DNA from: Actinoplanes sp. M2I2
GTDB lineage: Bacteria > Actinomycetota > Actinomycetes > Mycobacteriales > Micromonosporaceae
Assembly (NCBI RefSeq): GCF_023544445.1
Contig: NZ_JALPVJ010000002.1
Coordinates: 310,001 to 374,000 of the forward strand
Length of the DNA stretch: 64,000 nt
Direction of reading: 5' to 3'
The notes under the pieces were generated by a model that saw only the letters and a list, made by a program, of their open reading frames with translations, was not told the DNA's origin and searched no databases. Position 1 is the first letter of the stretch, and the number at the start of each line of letters is the position of its first letter. The position numbers and the translations under genes were made by a program. Positions 8,977 through 17,833 of this stretch are shown in pieces.

Positions 8977-9368
8977 GAAAGTCGGTTGATCGGCGAGATC
9001 GTGCCGCCGTCGGCATCAAATCTGCCCGCGCCGGGAAATCATCCGAGCCCGTTATTGCGGCGAGCGGGTCCGGAATTGCGCGGCCGTCCGCCGCCGTGCC
9101 GTTTGAAATGGCCCATGAGCTGGCAAATTGGACGAGAGCGTCACCAATTGCCCGGTGATGCGGCGCTCGCGTCCAAGGCCCTGCCTCCGACGCCTCCCTA
9201 GCCTTTCGAGGTACTGCTGGATATCTGTGCCGGCAAACGCCGCGAGGCGAGCCGTTCCCGCCCCTTCACATCAATGAAGGCTCGAGCGACGACCGCGTGA
9301 CTCCGTCGGACGGCGGGGCGAGCCGCTCCGTTGCCGCCACTGGCCGAGCAAACTGGGAGGGGTTGCCT
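8977..9368. other. Divergent intergenic region between SDR operon and LuxR-type gene
   Basis: About 390 bp, locally less GC-rich around 9100-9150. It contains an inverted repeat AATTGG-12 nt-CCAATT (9126-9149), a plausible operator. I find no credible coding sequence in it; a GTG at 9297 would extend the LuxR gene by 24 atypical residues. Confidence 0.45.
9126..9149. promoter_or_regulatory. Candidate operator (inverted repeat)
   Basis: AATTGG (9126-9131) and CCAATT (9144-9149) are perfect inverted arms with a 12-nt spacer in the divergent region. The A/T-rich arms stand out in 70% GC DNA. Confidence 0.4.
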
Positions 9369-9992
9369 GTGGAACCGCTTCACGTCGTCGTCCACGGCCA
9401 CATGCCGCTGATCGAGGACGGGCTGATCGGCTACCTGCGGGGCCGGCCCGATTTCGTGGTCGTGTCCGGCAAGCGTCTCGAACAGGCGCAGGTCATCGTG
9501 CTGAGCGCCGAGCGTCTCGGGGTCGACGTCGCCGCCCGGCTGCGTCAGCTGGCCACCACGTTCGGTGTGCCGGTCGTCCTGGTCGTCGACGAGATCGACC
9601 AGGCCGGGATGCTCATCGCGGTGGAGTGCCGGGTGGTGGCCATCCTGCCCAGCCGGGCGGTGACCGCCGATCTGCTGGCCTACAGCGTCAAGGCCGCCGC
9701 CGAGGGCGGTGGGATGATGCCCACCAACCTGATCGGTGACCTGGTCAAGCACGTCGACCGGCTGCACCGGGAGGTCCTCGGGCCGCACGGGCTGAGCGCG
9801 TCCGGCCTGACCCCGCGCGAGATCGACGTGCTGCGTCTGATGGCGGACGGGTTCGACACGGCCGAGATCGCCCGGAAGCTGTCCTATTCGGAACGGACGG
9901 TCAAGAGCGTCGTCGCCGGCTTGACCAAGCGCCTCAACCTGCGCAACCGGGCTCATGCGGTGGCGTTCGCCCTCCGCACGGGCATCATCTGA
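9369..9992 (+). CDS. LuxR/NarL-type regulator with degenerate receiver domain
   Basis: 207 aa from GTG at 9369, preceded by GGGAGGGG; the frame is open from 9297 but without a ribosome-binding site. The C-terminal LuxR helix-turn-helix is intact (LTPREIDVLRLMADGFDTAEIARKLSYSERTVKSVVAGLTKRL). The N-terminal 120 residues look like a response-regulator fold, but where the phospho-acceptor Asp should be the sequence reads VIVLSAERLG, and the acidic pair of the first strand is absent. It is therefore probably an atypical, phosphorylation-independent regulator. The nearest enzymes are the divergent SDR pair, the likeliest target. Confidence 0.82.
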   Translation: MEPLHVVVHGHMPLIEDGLIGYLRGRPDFVVVSGKRLEQAQVIVLSAERLGVDVAARLRQLATTFGVPVVLVVDEIDQAGMLIAVECRVVAILPSRAVTADLLAYSVKAAAEGGGMMPTNLIGDLVKHVDRLHREVLGPHGLSASGLTPREIDVLRLMADGFDTAEIARKLSYSERTVKSVVAGLTKRLNLRNRAHAVAFALRTGII

Positions 9993-10018
9993 GCCCAGCC
10001 GGACAGCGTCGGTGTGGC

Positions 10019-10078
10019 TCAGGCGCTCATCCCGCCGTCGACCGGCAGGACGACCCCGGTGACATAGGACGCGTCTCG
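10019..10078 (-). pseudogene. C-terminal remnant of an SDR gene
   Basis: Reading the minus strand gives DASYVTGVVLPVDGGMSA then a stop, the hallmark C-terminus of a classical SDR. Homology stops abruptly at about 10078, where an unrelated fragment on the other strand begins. Only about 19 codons survive. Confidence 0.7.
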
Positions 10079-10081
10079 CCC

Positions 10082-10515
10082 GGCATCCTCGACGCCGTGG
10101 CCACCGCCGTGCGTCTCGACGACGCCGAGCGCTCCCACCTGCGTCAGCTGGTGCGGACGACGGAACCCGGGCGCCGCGCGGAGCCGGCCCCGACCTCGCA
10201 CGACACCGTGCGCCCGGGGATCCACCGCCTTCTCGAAGGCCTCACCGACCTGCCCGCCTACGTCTTCAACAACCGGCTGGACATCCTCGCGGCGAACCCG
10301 CTGGGCCGTGTTCTGTACTCCCCGCTCTTCGACGACCAGGCCGAGCCACCCAACTCCGCACGTTTCACGTTCCTGCGCGAAGCCGAGGCGCGGCGGTTCT
10401 GGCCCGACTGGCCCGGCTTCGCAGACTACGCCGTGGCCGTGCTCCGCACCGAGGTCGGGCGCCACCCGCACGACGCCGCGCTGACCGGCCTGGTCGCCCG
10501 GCTCCCGGGAGCACG
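10082..10515 (+). pseudogene. Internal fragment of an MmyB-type XRE regulator
   Basis: The plus strand encodes ILDAVATAVRLDDAERSHL through AYVFNNRLDILAANPLGRVLYSPLFDD and FWPDWPGFADYAVAVLRTEVGRHPHDAALTGLVARL. This is the ligand-binding half of the MmyB-like XRE family, comparable with the intact copies at 22107, 28622, 30558 and 57797. The N-terminal HTH and the last 60 or so residues are missing. After about 10515 the frame carries no family similarity; the +1 frame gives EHDILALLTGRAVYTG and a stop, of unknown origin. Confidence 0.75.
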
Positions 10516-10617
10516 ACATCCTCGCGCTGCTCACCGGTCGTGCCGTCTACACCGGGTGATGGAGTCGATCTCGGTCGTCCTAAAACAGAACAAACATTCG
10601 CCCTCGATAGTGTCCGC

Positions 10618-11190
10618 ATGCGAATGACACTTCACACCGGTACGGTGCTGGCGATCTGCGGCACCCTGGCGCTCGGAGCCTGCGGCAGCACCCCGGAACC
10701 GGCAACCCGGGCGCCCGACGTGGCGACCCTGCAGTCGACGGCGGCCGCACCGCCCAGTTCGGCGCCGACGCCGGCGGCCGAGCGGCCGGTCATCCCGGTG
10801 GACGACAACGTGGATGCCATCGGCCGGCTGGAAACGGCCTGGGTCTATTGCCTCCGGGACAACGGCGTGCCGCTCGACACGGCCATAGGAGAGTCGAAGA
10901 CCGCGCGGAAGGAGCCGCGTTACCAGGCCGCCTACAAGACCTGCGCGATCAAGGAGCCGGAGTTCTGGATCGATCGGGAGGCGCGGACCAACCCGGAGTA
11001 CGCGGATCGTCTGCGCGACGCGGTGACCTGTCTGAAGAGCAAGGGCCACAAGGCGCGGCTGGACACGTCGAAGACCCCGGCTGTCATCGCCTACCCCAGC
11101 ATGGGTCAGGAGACCGCCGCCATCGACGACCGGGACGAGTGCCTGCGCGAGGCGTTCGCCGACCGGCTCAAGCGGTACCCGAAGAGCTGA
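10618..11190 (+). CDS. Lipoprotein with four-cysteine domain (paralogue of the one at 17834)
   Basis: 190 aa. The signal peptide ends in a lipobox (LGAC, Cys22), followed by a Pro/Ala linker and ERPVIPVD. The mature domain has four cysteines at 78, 109, 138 and 175, within YCLRDNG, KTCAI, VTCLKSKGHK and DECLREAF. The lipoprotein at 17834 has the same motifs with nearly the same spacing (31/29/37 against 32/30/37). It probably sits outside the membrane with two disulfides. A GATAGT hexamer 6 nt before the ATG suggests a leaderless mRNA; a second ATG lies at 10624. Function unknown. It overlaps the convergent fxsA-like gene by 23 bp. Confidence 0.8.
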   Translation: MRMTLHTGTVLAICGTLALGACGSTPEPATRAPDVATLQSTAAAPPSSAPTPAAERPVIPVDDNVDAIGRLETAWVYCLRDNGVPLDTAIGESKTARKEPRYQAAYKTCAIKEPEFWIDREARTNPEYADRLRDAVTCLKSKGHKARLDTSKTPAVIAYPSMGQETAAIDDRDECLREAFADRLKRYPKS

Positions 11191-11716
11191 CGACCTCGCC
11201 CTCGACCGCATCGCCCAGCTCGCGGCGCGGCGAGTGAACGTCGGCGGCCTTGCCGGTGCGCACCCGGACGCGGCGCGGGCCGAACAGGTCGTCGACGGCC
11301 GGCTCCCCGTCCTGCTGCTCGGCCGAGCGTTCCACCAGACGCCGGATGAACAGGCGGCTGGGCGGGAGCAGCAGCACCAGGCCGAGCACGGCGGTGAAGA
11401 AGCCGGGCAGCGCCAGCAGCGCCGCGCCGAACAGCCCCACCACGGTGTCACTGAACGCCGCGCCCAGAGGCTGATCCTGATCGGCCCGGGCGCGCAACCG
11501 GTCCCTGTTGCGGGCGATCGCCCGGCGTAGCAGCCAGGCCCCGGCCGTGCTGCACAAGACCAGCAGCAGGACCGCCCAGACCGCGCCGATCGTCCGGACG
11601 ACCTCGATGAAGGTCGCCACCTCGAGCACGGTGAGCACCGCCAGAGTCACCGCGGCCGGTCGTGTCCACCTTCTTCTCCGCAGCGTGGGCAACAACGCCG
11701 CATCACGACCGTGCAC
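11168..11716 (-). CDS. fxsA: FxsA-family membrane protein
   Basis: 182 aa with membrane segments at about residues 20-65 (LAVLTVLEVATFIEVVRTIG and a second helix) and about 90-120, and a charged C-terminal tail. The EVATFIEV and LPGFFTAVLGLVLLLPPSR signatures match the FxsA family, named for suppression of F exclusion of phage T7 in E. coli. The role in actinobacteria is unknown. It is separated from the exporter operon by 66 bp and may or may not belong to it. Confidence 0.85.
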   Translation of the reverse strand: MHGRDAALLPTLRRRRWTRPAAVTLAVLTVLEVATFIEVVRTIGAVWAVLLLVLCSTAGAWLLRRAIARNRDRLRARADQDQPLGAAFSDTVVGLFGAALLALPGFFTAVLGLVLLLPPSRLFIRRLVERSAEQQDGEPAVDDLFGPRRVRVRTGKAADVHSPRRELGDAVEGEVVSSSGTA

Positions 11717-11782
11717 CTCGACCTCCGATGTCCCGTACCGGCCGACAGATTACTGCCGGCCGCGTCGCCGTATCGGTACCGA

Positions 11783-12946
11783 TCACGATGCGAGTGCCTC
11801 GGTGGGCGTCAGCCGGGAGGCGTGAATCGACGGATAGACGCCGGCCACGATGCCCACGACCACCGATCCGGCCAGCCCGGCCAGCAACGCCGGCAGCGGC
11901 ACGACCAGCGGCCACCCTTGACGGGCGGCGTAGGCGGCCGTGAGGACCAGCCCGAACGCGGTGCCGGCGGCCCCGCCCAGGGCCGACAGGACGATCGCCT
12001 CGGTGAGGAACTGGGCCCGGATCTGACCGCGGCTGCTGCCCAGGGCCCGGCGCAGGCCTATCTCGGAACGGCGTTCGAGCACCGAGATCACCATGGTGTT
12101 GGCCACGCCGACCCCGCCGACCAGCAGCGCCACGGCGGCCAGGCCGAGCATGAGGACGGAGAAGGTCGACTCGGTGGCACGCTTGGCGGCCAGGGCGTCC
12201 GAGGGCCGGGTGACGCTGACCTGGCTCGGCTGTTCCGGGTGGACGGTCGCCGGCAGCACCTCGCGGACCGCCTCCACCGCGGACTCGCGAACCCGTACGT
12301 AAATGATCGTGGGGTTGCCGGCGAAACCCAGGACCGTCCGCGCCGTTTCCCAGCCGATCAGCACGGACCGGTCGATGTCGGGGGACAGCGGGATCGGGTC
12401 CAGGATGCCGACCACCGTGAACCACTGCTTGCCGATGATCACCTGCTGGCCCGGGGCGTCGAAGCCCAACCGCGTCGCGGCCACCGAGCCCAGCACCACC
12501 GCCGGGAAGTGTTGTTCGGCCGGGGTGAGCCAGTGTCCGAGGCGGACCCGGCCGTTGAGCACGTCGAGCAGATCAGGCTGGGTCGCCCGTACGGTCAGGC
12601 CGGAGCCGTCGGCCGCGTCGACCCGGTCCGAGCGGCGCACCACGGCGCTGGTGCCGGCCACCGCGCTCACCGCGGTCACCGGGCCGATCCGCCGGACCAT
12701 GCCCACCGACGCGGCCGGGAAGACGGCCGGCGGGTCCTGCTGGGTGGGCACGATCTGCAGCATGTCGGCGCCGAGGGCCGCGAGCTCGCGTTCCAGGGCG
12801 GCCCCGCTGGACGCCGGGATGCCGGTCACCACCACCATCGTGGCGATGCCGATCGCGATGCCCAGGGCCGACAGGGCGGCCCGCAGGCGCCGGGTGCGGA
12901 CGCCGAGCAGGCCCAGTTCGAGCAGGTCCAGCGGCTTGAGTCTCAT
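11783..12946 (-). CDS. MacB/FtsX-type ABC transporter permease
   Basis: 387 aa. One N-terminal membrane segment ([27 protein letters not shown]), a large extracytoplasmic MacB-like periplasmic core domain (about 45-250) and three C-terminal membrane helices with the FtsX signature ([35 protein letters not shown]). Such permeases drive mechanotransmission rather than classical transport, exporting peptides, antibiotics or lipoproteins. Its ATG overlaps the stop of the ATPase gene by 4 bp. It forms one transcription unit with the ATPase and the adaptor. Confidence 0.92.
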   Translation of the reverse strand: MRLKPLDLLELGLLGVRTRRLRAALSALGIAIGIATMVVVTGIPASSGAALERELAALGADMLQIVPTQQDPPAVFPAASVGMVRRIGPVTAVSAVAGTSAVVRRSDRVDAADGSGLTVRATQPDLLDVLNGRVRLGHWLTPAEQHFPAVVLGSVAATRLGFDAPGQQVIIGKQWFTVVGILDPIPLSPDIDRSVLIGWETARTVLGFAGNPTIIYVRVRESAVEAVREVLPATVHPEQPSQVSVTRPSDALAAKRATESTFSVLMLGLAAVALLVGGVGVANTMVISVLERRSEIGLRRALGSSRGQIRAQFLTEAIVLSALGGAAGTAFGLVLTAAYAARQGWPLVVPLPALLAGLAGSVVVGIVAGVYPSIHASRLTPTEALAS

Positions 12947-13626
12947 CGGTCGGCCACCAGTCGCCCGTCCCGGATCTCGACCCGGCGCGGCAGGGCGGCG
13001 GCGATGTCCCGGTCGTGGGTGATGATCGCGATCGAGGCGCCCTCCGCGTTCAACCGGCGCAGAAGGTCGAGAACGGCCTGACCGGTACGGGTGTCGAGCG
13101 CGCCGGTGGGCTCGTCGGCCAGCACCAGCGCCGGGCCGTTGACGACCGCGCGGGCGATCGCCACGCGTTGCCGTTCACCGCCCGAGAGCTGCTGGGGACG
13201 GTGGTCGACCCGGTGGGCCAGACCGACCCGGGCCAGGGCCTCCAACGCCATCGGCCGTCGCTGCCGCCGCGGCACACCGGCGTAGAGCAGGCCCGTGGCG
13301 ACGTTCTCGGCCGCGGTCAGCGCGTTGCTGAGGTGGAACTGCTGGAACACGAAGCCGAGCCGCCGGCCCCGCATCTCGGACAGCTGCCGGTCGGAGAGGG
13401 CGGCGACGTCGTCCCCGCCGACCAGCACGGTGCCCGACGTCGGGCGGTCGAGGGTGCCCATGACGTTGAGCAGTGTGGACTTGCCAGATCCGGACGGGCC
13501 GACGATGCCCAGCAGGTCGCCTTCGCGCACGGTCAGCGAGACGTGGTCGAGGGCGGTGACGCCGCCCGGATAGACCATGCTGACGTCCCGTACGGCCAGC
13601 ACCGGCACGGCGCCGACGATCGTCAT
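12943..13626 (-). CDS. MacB-type ABC transporter ATPase
   Basis: 227 aa from ATG at 13626, which overlaps the adaptor stop (ATGA). Walker [10 protein letters not shown], signature [14 protein letters not shown], Walker B ALVLADEP and the H-loop ITHD are all intact. The sequence is of the LolD/MacB class that partners FtsX-like permeases. The frame remains open far upstream to 14190, but that part lies inside the adaptor gene and is not coding. Confidence 0.94.
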   Translation of the reverse strand: MTIVGAVPVLAVRDVSMVYPGGVTALDHVSLTVREGDLLGIVGPSGSGKSTLLNVMGTLDRPTSGTVLVGGDDVAALSDRQLSEMRGRRLGFVFQQFHLSNALTAAENVATGLLYAGVPRRQRRPMALEALARVGLAHRVDHRPQQLSGGERQRVAIARAVVNGPALVLADEPTGALDTRTGQAVLDLLRRLNAEGASIAIITHDRDIAAALPRRVEIRDGRLVADR

Positions 13627-14822
13627 GAGGTGGTCACCACGCTGGTGCCCTCGGCCAGGCCCTCGCCGCTGACCTCGACCAGCCCGCCGGCGAACAGGCC
13701 GGTCTCGACCGCCAGCAGGCCGCCGCCGGCGATCTGGACGGCATAACCGCCCTCGGCCAGCGCGATCAGCGCCCCGACCGGTACGGCCAGCACGTCCTTG
13801 CGGGTGTCGCCGGCGAACACCACCTCGACCGGCGCGGCGTCCAGCCGGGCTGCCTTGGCGGCATCGTCCAGGGTGACGGTCACGGTGAGTTTCGGTGGAA
13901 CGTTCGGGTCGGTGGTCACGGCGGTCGAGACCACGCTGACCTTCCCCGGCCCGGTCTGCCCGTCCGGCAGCCGGACCTCGACCTTGTCCCCGCGCCGCAG
14001 ACCGTCGGCCTCGGCCGGCTCGGCCTCGACGGTGATCACCTTGGTCGTCGGGGTGACCGCCAGCAGCGCGGCCTCGGCGCTGTCTCCCACCTGTACGGCC
14101 GTGCTCTCCACCCGCACCGCGCCCGCGAGCACCGCGACCTCGCCGATGCCGAGAGACCCCGAGGCCGGCAGCCCGGCGTCCTTCTGCCACCGCTTGATCG
14201 CCCGGACGAGCGCCGGAGTGAGCACGTCGTCGCCCCGGCGAACCTCGACCCAGGTGGTCCGCGTGGCCGGCGCGGTCGGGGCCGGCGTGGTCGGGGCCCG
14301 CGTGGCGCCCGCTTCCTGATCGCCGGTGGGCGCGGGAGTCGGCGCGCCCTCCTCAGCCGCGGGCGACACCTGCCGGACCCGGTCGCCGGGCTGGTAGCGG
14401 CGGCCCACCGAGTAGCCCATCGCCTTGAGGTTGTCGGCCACCACGCGGACGTCCCGTCCGACGGTGTTGGGCTGGTCCAGCGTCCGGAAGAGCGGGATGC
14501 TGCCGTAGAAGACCGGCACCGGCTCGTCGTCGACGCGGTAGAGCGCGGCCCCCCGGCGCACGGTCGCGCCGGGGGACGGGAGCCAGGTGACGATGCCCGG
14601 ACGGCTGCCCTTCACCGGGCGGGCGGTGCCGTAACCCAGCTTGCCGGTCAGCGACACACCGGTCGACAGGTCCTGCCGAACGACCTCGGCGGTTGCGGTC
14701 GCCGTCGTCGGCGCGGCCGGGGCGCCGCCGGAGTCACGGCCCCACGCCCAGGCCCCGGCACCGGCCGCGCCGGCCACCGTCAGGACCGCCGCGGCATAGA
14801 CGATAAGGCGTCGGCTTTTCAT
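13623..14822 (-). CDS. MacA/HlyD-type adaptor with peptidoglycan-binding domain
   Basis: 399 aa. N-terminal membrane anchor (residues about 6-28), a lipoyl-like/barrel-sandwich segment around [23 protein letters not shown], and an inserted PG_binding_1-like region ([24 protein letters not shown] ... [18 protein letters not shown]). Beta-barrel strands follow ([18 protein letters not shown]). Gram-positive adaptors of this kind link an FtsX-like permease to the cell wall. It is the first gene of the exporter operon. A box shared with the neighbouring two-component promoter lies 25-38 bp upstream. Confidence 0.88.
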   Translation of the reverse strand: MKSRRLIVYAAAVLTVAGAAGAGAWAWGRDSGGAPAAPTTATATAEVVRQDLSTGVSLTGKLGYGTARPVKGSRPGIVTWLPSPGATVRRGAALYRVDDEPVPVFYGSIPLFRTLDQPNTVGRDVRVVADNLKAMGYSVGRRYQPGDRVRQVSPAAEEGAPTPAPTGDQEAGATRAPTTPAPTAPATRTTWVEVRRGDDVLTPALVRAIKRWQKDAGLPASGSLGIGEVAVLAGAVRVESTAVQVGDSAEAALLAVTPTTKVITVEAEPAEADGLRRGDKVEVRLPDGQTGPGKVSVVSTAVTTDPNVPPKLTVTVTLDDAAKAARLDAAPVEVVFAGDTRKDVLAVPVGALIALAEGGYAVQIAGGGLLAVETGLFAGGLVEVSGEGLAEGTSVVTTS

Positions 14823-14846
14823 GCGGCGATGATGAGGGGTCGAGAT

Positions 14847-14860
14847 CAGGAACCTGTTAA
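14847..14860. promoter_or_regulatory. Putative response-regulator box upstream of the exporter operon
   Basis: CAGGAACCTGTTAA, 25-38 bp before the adaptor ATG. The core AGGAACCTGTTA recurs exactly once more in the window that I can find, in the promoter of the adjacent two-component operon (17759-17770). CAGG-AA-CCTG is itself an inverted repeat. Confidence 0.55.
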
Positions 14861-15260
14861 GACCCGTCCGGTCAGTTCGCCTTCGCCTTCGCCCTGGCGT
14901 TCGCCTTCGCGCTCGGATTGGATTTCGTCATGGCGCCCAGCATCAGGACGACGCGGCGCCGGTGCCGAGTGACTCCTGCCAGAGCGCCTCGGTGAAGGAG
15001 AGGACGAAGGCCTTGGCCGCGCCGTAGACCGCCATGTTGGGCGTCGACATCGCACCCCTCGACCTCACCGAGCCCGTCGAGCAGCACCTCGGCGATGTCC
15101 GCGATCCCGGTAAGCGGCGGCTGCAGGCCCAGGGCCAAGCTGGCCGGGACGCTCGCGTGTCTCAACATCGCCACCGACTCCTGGGGCCGGTCCGGCGGAA
15201 CGGCGGATCTCGCCGCCTCTACAACGAGGTCGCCGAGGCGATGCGGGCCTGCCGCACCCC
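14861..15260. other. Decayed 400-bp stretch between exporter and two-component operons
   Basis: Starts with short codon-like repeats (CGCCTTCGCC units, about 14878-14915), which read on the minus strand as alternating Lys/Ala. An SDR fragment follows at 14943-15051. From 15055 to 15260 several frames are open but none resembles a family I know. It reads as worn-down coding DNA rather than a promoter. Confidence 0.5.
14943..15051 (-). pseudogene. Fragment of an SDR gene
   Basis: On the minus strand the codons read STPNMAVYGAAKAFVLSF then TEALWQESLGTG, with a stop at 14943-14945. This is the catalytic Tyr-x3-Lys helix of a classical SDR, where YGASKAFVLSFTEAL is typical. Sequence on both sides does not continue the family, so this is a relic of about 35 codons. 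Confidence 0.7.
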
Positions 15261-17036
15261 TCAAACCTGTGGTCCGGTAGGCAGCGTGACGGTGAAGGTG
15301 GTGCCCTCGCCGGGAGTGCTGATGACGCTGATGTCGCCGCCGTGGGCCTCGGCGATCTGGCGGGCGATGGGCAGACCGAGGCCGCTGCCGCCGGTGGCGC
15401 GGGTACGCGAGCTGTCGGCCCGCCAGAAGCGGTCGAAGACCCGGTCCAGATCATCCGGGGCGATGCCGACGCCGGTGTCCGCGACGGCGATGGTGAGCCG
15501 GTCGCCGGTGACCCCGGTCCGGACGGTGACCGAGCTGCCGGGCGGGCTGTACCGGATGGCGTTGGACAGCAGGTTGCCGATCATCTGACGCAGCCGCAGG
15601 GGATCCGCGCCGATGACGGGATCGCCGGCCGGCTCGGCGCGGAGCCGCACCTGGGCCGCCGCGGCGTGCGGCCGGTGGGCGTCGAGGACCTGCGTGACCG
15701 AGTCGTTGACGTAGACCGGCTCCGGATGCATCCGGAGGGTCCCGGCGTCGGCCGCGGCGAGGTCGCGCAGGTCGTCGACGATGTGCTGCAGCTGGATGGT
15801 CTCGTCGTGCAACAGGGTCAGCAGCCGGCTGTCCACGGTGGCCAGACCGTCCTGGACAGCCTCCAGCCAGCTGCGGATGTTGGTCAGCGGGTTGCGCAGC
15901 TCGTGCGCCACGTCGCTGACCATCGCCTGCCGTTGCGACTCGGCCTGCTCCCGCCGCTCGGACAGCTCGTTCAGGGCCGTCGCCAGGTAGCCGATCTCAT
16001 CCCGGCCGGTGATGGCGACGCGAAGGTTGCCGGAGGGCCGCCGGGCGGCCTCGGTCAGAACCCGCAGCGGCCGGACGAGACGGAGCCCGACCACGATGGT
16101 GACCAGGACCGCGAGGATGAGCACGACGGCAGTGGCAGCCCCGGTCCGGATCAGGTTCGCCCGGGTGAACGGCAGGACGTCCGGTGCGGTGGAATCGGCG
16201 GGGTCGGTGACGAACAGCAGGGCGGCCGGCGGGACGTACGGTTCGAGTTGTGCCCGGCGGGCCTTGTCCAGGCAGGCCGCCGCCCGGGCGCTGCGTTTCG
16301 GGTCGGGCAGGCCCGTGTACGAGTTGATTTCCAGGACTTCGACCCTGAGGTCCGGCTGAAGGACCACTTCGTTGACGTCCTTCTCCTTGGCGCACGAGGC
16401 GATCAGCTTGCGCAGCGCCGTCAGCGGCCGGACCTCGGACGGGGTGGGGGCCGGCACGAGACCGCAAACAGAGGTGGACTTGCCGACGCTGGTGACGACC
16501 AGCCGGTTGCGGTTGTGCGGCCCGATGACGACCTGCGGCTCGAATCCGGTCCGGCGAAGGCATTCGAGAGACTCGTTCAGCCCGTCGCGCAGCTTCTTCT
16601 GTTCGGCCGCCGGCAGACGGTACGGGCCGACGACGCGGGGATCGATGCGGTCGGCGCCCCCGGTGATCGAAAGGTCGACGGCGAGGGGATCGACAGTGGC
16701 GGCCGGCCGGGCGGTCCGCAGCGCCGCCCCGGGCTGGGAGTCGGCGATGATCTGCCGGCTCTCGGTCAGCAGGGTGATCCGGCGGTTGAGCTTGGTCGCC
16801 AGCGAGGTGACCAGCGGCCCCACCCCGGACCAGTCGCGGTGGGTCGCGGCGTAGCCGAGCAGTTCGTCGTAGACGCTCTTGTCGTCGCTCAACGACTGGC
16901 CGAGCTGCTGCTGGATGCTGCGGGAGGTGGACTGCGAGGCGATCCACGAGGTCGCCACGACCGCGACCACCGCGATGGTCAGCGAGGCGATCAGCAGCCG
17001 GAAGATGAGGCTCCGGTGCAGCGGGACGCCGTCCAT
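15261..17036 (-). CDS. OmpR-partner sensor histidine kinase with four-cysteine external domain
   Basis: 591 aa from ATG at 17036, overlapping the regulator stop by 1 bp (TGATG). TM1 about 12-34; external domain about 35-295; TM2 about 297-319; HAMP-like about 320-370; dimerisation/phospho-acceptor HELRNPLTNIRSW with His378; ATPase with N, G1 (DTGVGI), F and G2 (GGSGLGL) boxes. The external domain carries cysteines 159, 191, 215 and 255 in ECLRRTG, SVCGL, ASCAKEKD and AACLDKAR, resembling the neighbouring lipoproteins. The open frame extends to 17810 but covers the regulator gene. It probably controls the exporter. Confidence 0.92.
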   Translation of the reverse strand: MDGVPLHRSLIFRLLIASLTIAVVAVVATSWIASQSTSRSIQQQLGQSLSDDKSVYDELLGYAATHRDWSGVGPLVTSLATKLNRRITLLTESRQIIADSQPGAALRTARPAATVDPLAVDLSITGGADRIDPRVVGPYRLPAAEQKKLRDGLNESLECLRRTGFEPQVVIGPHNRNRLVVTSVGKSTSVCGLVPAPTPSEVRPLTALRKLIASCAKEKDVNEVVLQPDLRVEVLEINSYTGLPDPKRSARAAACLDKARRAQLEPYVPPAALLFVTDPADSTAPDVLPFTRANLIRTGAATAVVLILAVLVTIVVGLRLVRPLRVLTEAARRPSGNLRVAITGRDEIGYLATALNELSERREQAESQRQAMVSDVAHELRNPLTNIRSWLEAVQDGLATVDSRLLTLLHDETIQLQHIVDDLRDLAAADAGTLRMHPEPVYVNDSVTQVLDAHRPHAAAAQVRLRAEPAGDPVIGADPLRLRQMIGNLLSNAIRYSPPGSSVTVRTGVTGDRLTIAVADTGVGIAPDDLDRVFDRFWRADSSRTRATGGSGLGLPIARQIAEAHGGDISVISTPGEGTTFTVTLPTGPQV

Positions 17037-17716
17037 CAGCCCGTCGCGGCGGTGAGTTTGTAGCCGAGGCCGTACACGGTGACCAGCCGGGACGGCCGGC
17101 GCGGGTTCGGCTCGATCTTGCGCCGCAGGTTGAGGACGTGCACGTCGATGCTGCGCTCGATCGAGTCGCGTTCCACCCCGTTGGTGTGCTGCAACAGCTG
17201 GGCGCGGGTGAAGACCCGGTCGGGCTGGGCCGCCATCGCCGCGAGGATGGCGAACTCGCCGGGGGTGCAGTCCACCGGCTTCCCGTCGGCCGTCACCTCG
17301 TGGCGGGCCGGGTCGACGGTGAGCCGGCCGACGGTCAGCGACCCGGTGCCTCCCCGGCTGCGCCGCAGCAGCGCCCGGGTGCGCGCCAGCAGCTCCCGGG
17401 GACTGTACGGCTTGGTGAGGTAGTCGTCGGCCCCCAGGTCCAGCCCGGTCAGCAGGTCGTCCTCGCTCGATCGGGCGGTGAGCATGAGGATCGGGACGTC
17501 GGACTCCCGCCGCAGGATCCGGCACAGGCTCAGGCCGTCGAGACCGGGCATCATCACGTCCAGCACGAGCAGATCCGGGGCGCGCCGGCGGACCTCGGCC
17601 AGCGCGGCGCGGCCGTCGTGCACCACCACCGTCTCGTGACCCTCGGCGACCAGATAACGGCGCAGTACCTCGGCCTGGCCCCAGTCGTCCTCGGCGACCA
17701 GCAGATATGCGCCCAC
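17036..17716 (-). CDS. OmpR-family response regulator
   Basis: 226 aa. Receiver domain with AEDD (acidic pocket), LLVLDVMMPG (phospho-acceptor Asp) and the conserved Lys in DYLTKPYSPRELLAR; C-terminal winged helix with VHVLNLRRKIEPNPRRPSRLVTVYGLGYKL. The start is placed at GTG 17716 because a TATAGT -10 hexamer lies exactly 7 nt upstream and the receiver begins there; an ATG at 17773 would add 19 atypical residues and overlap the promoter box. First gene of the operon with the kinase. Confidence 0.92.
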   Translation of the reverse strand: MGAYLLVAEDDWGQAEVLRRYLVAEGHETVVVHDGRAALAEVRRRAPDLLVLDVMMPGLDGLSLCRILRRESDVPILMLTARSSEDDLLTGLDLGADDYLTKPYSPRELLARTRALLRRSRGGTGSLTVGRLTVDPARHEVTADGKPVDCTPGEFAILAAMAAQPDRVFTRAQLLQHTNGVERDSIERSIDVHVLNLRRKIEPNPRRPSRLVTVYGLGYKLTAATG

Positions 17717-17723
17717 GGCGACG

Positions 17724-17770
17724 ACTATAGGAGCCGATCGCCGTACCGGCGCGAAACCTAACAGGTTCCT
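17724..17770 (-). promoter_or_regulatory. Leaderless promoter and box of the two-component operon
   Basis: On the minus strand a box AGGAACCTGTTAGG (17770-17757) is followed by a perfect -10 TATAGT (17729-17724), with no good -35 between them. The start codon GTG at 17716 lies 7 nt after the -10, so the message is leaderless. A missing -35 plus an upstream box suggests activation by the regulator itself. AACCT-AAC-AGGTT (17756-17768) is a perfect inverted repeat. Confidence 0.6.
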
Positions 17771-17833
17771 CATATTGCGGGGCCGCGGTGGCCGCTAACC
17801 ATCTCCTCACATTCGTCTGTGATGGTGCCCCGC

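Noticed and set aside
9198..9956. Long open frame opposite the LuxR-type gene
   Set aside because: No family pattern, composition typical of the antisense of a high-GC gene, and it covers the well-supported HTH on the other strand.
12943..14190. Extended start for the ABC ATPase gene
   Set aside because: The added 188 residues are an out-of-frame reading of the adaptor gene; the ATG at 13626 overlaps the adaptor stop as ATGA.
14878..14915. CGCCTTCGCC short repeats as a microsatellite or CRISPR-like array
   Set aside because: Only a few imperfect units, no spacers; simple codon-type low complexity.
15261..17810. A single 849-residue frame covering kinase and regulator regions
   Set aside because: Upstream of the ATG at 17036 the frame is out of phase with the response regulator, which has clear receiver and winged-helix motifs; the extension is a GC-rich open shadow.
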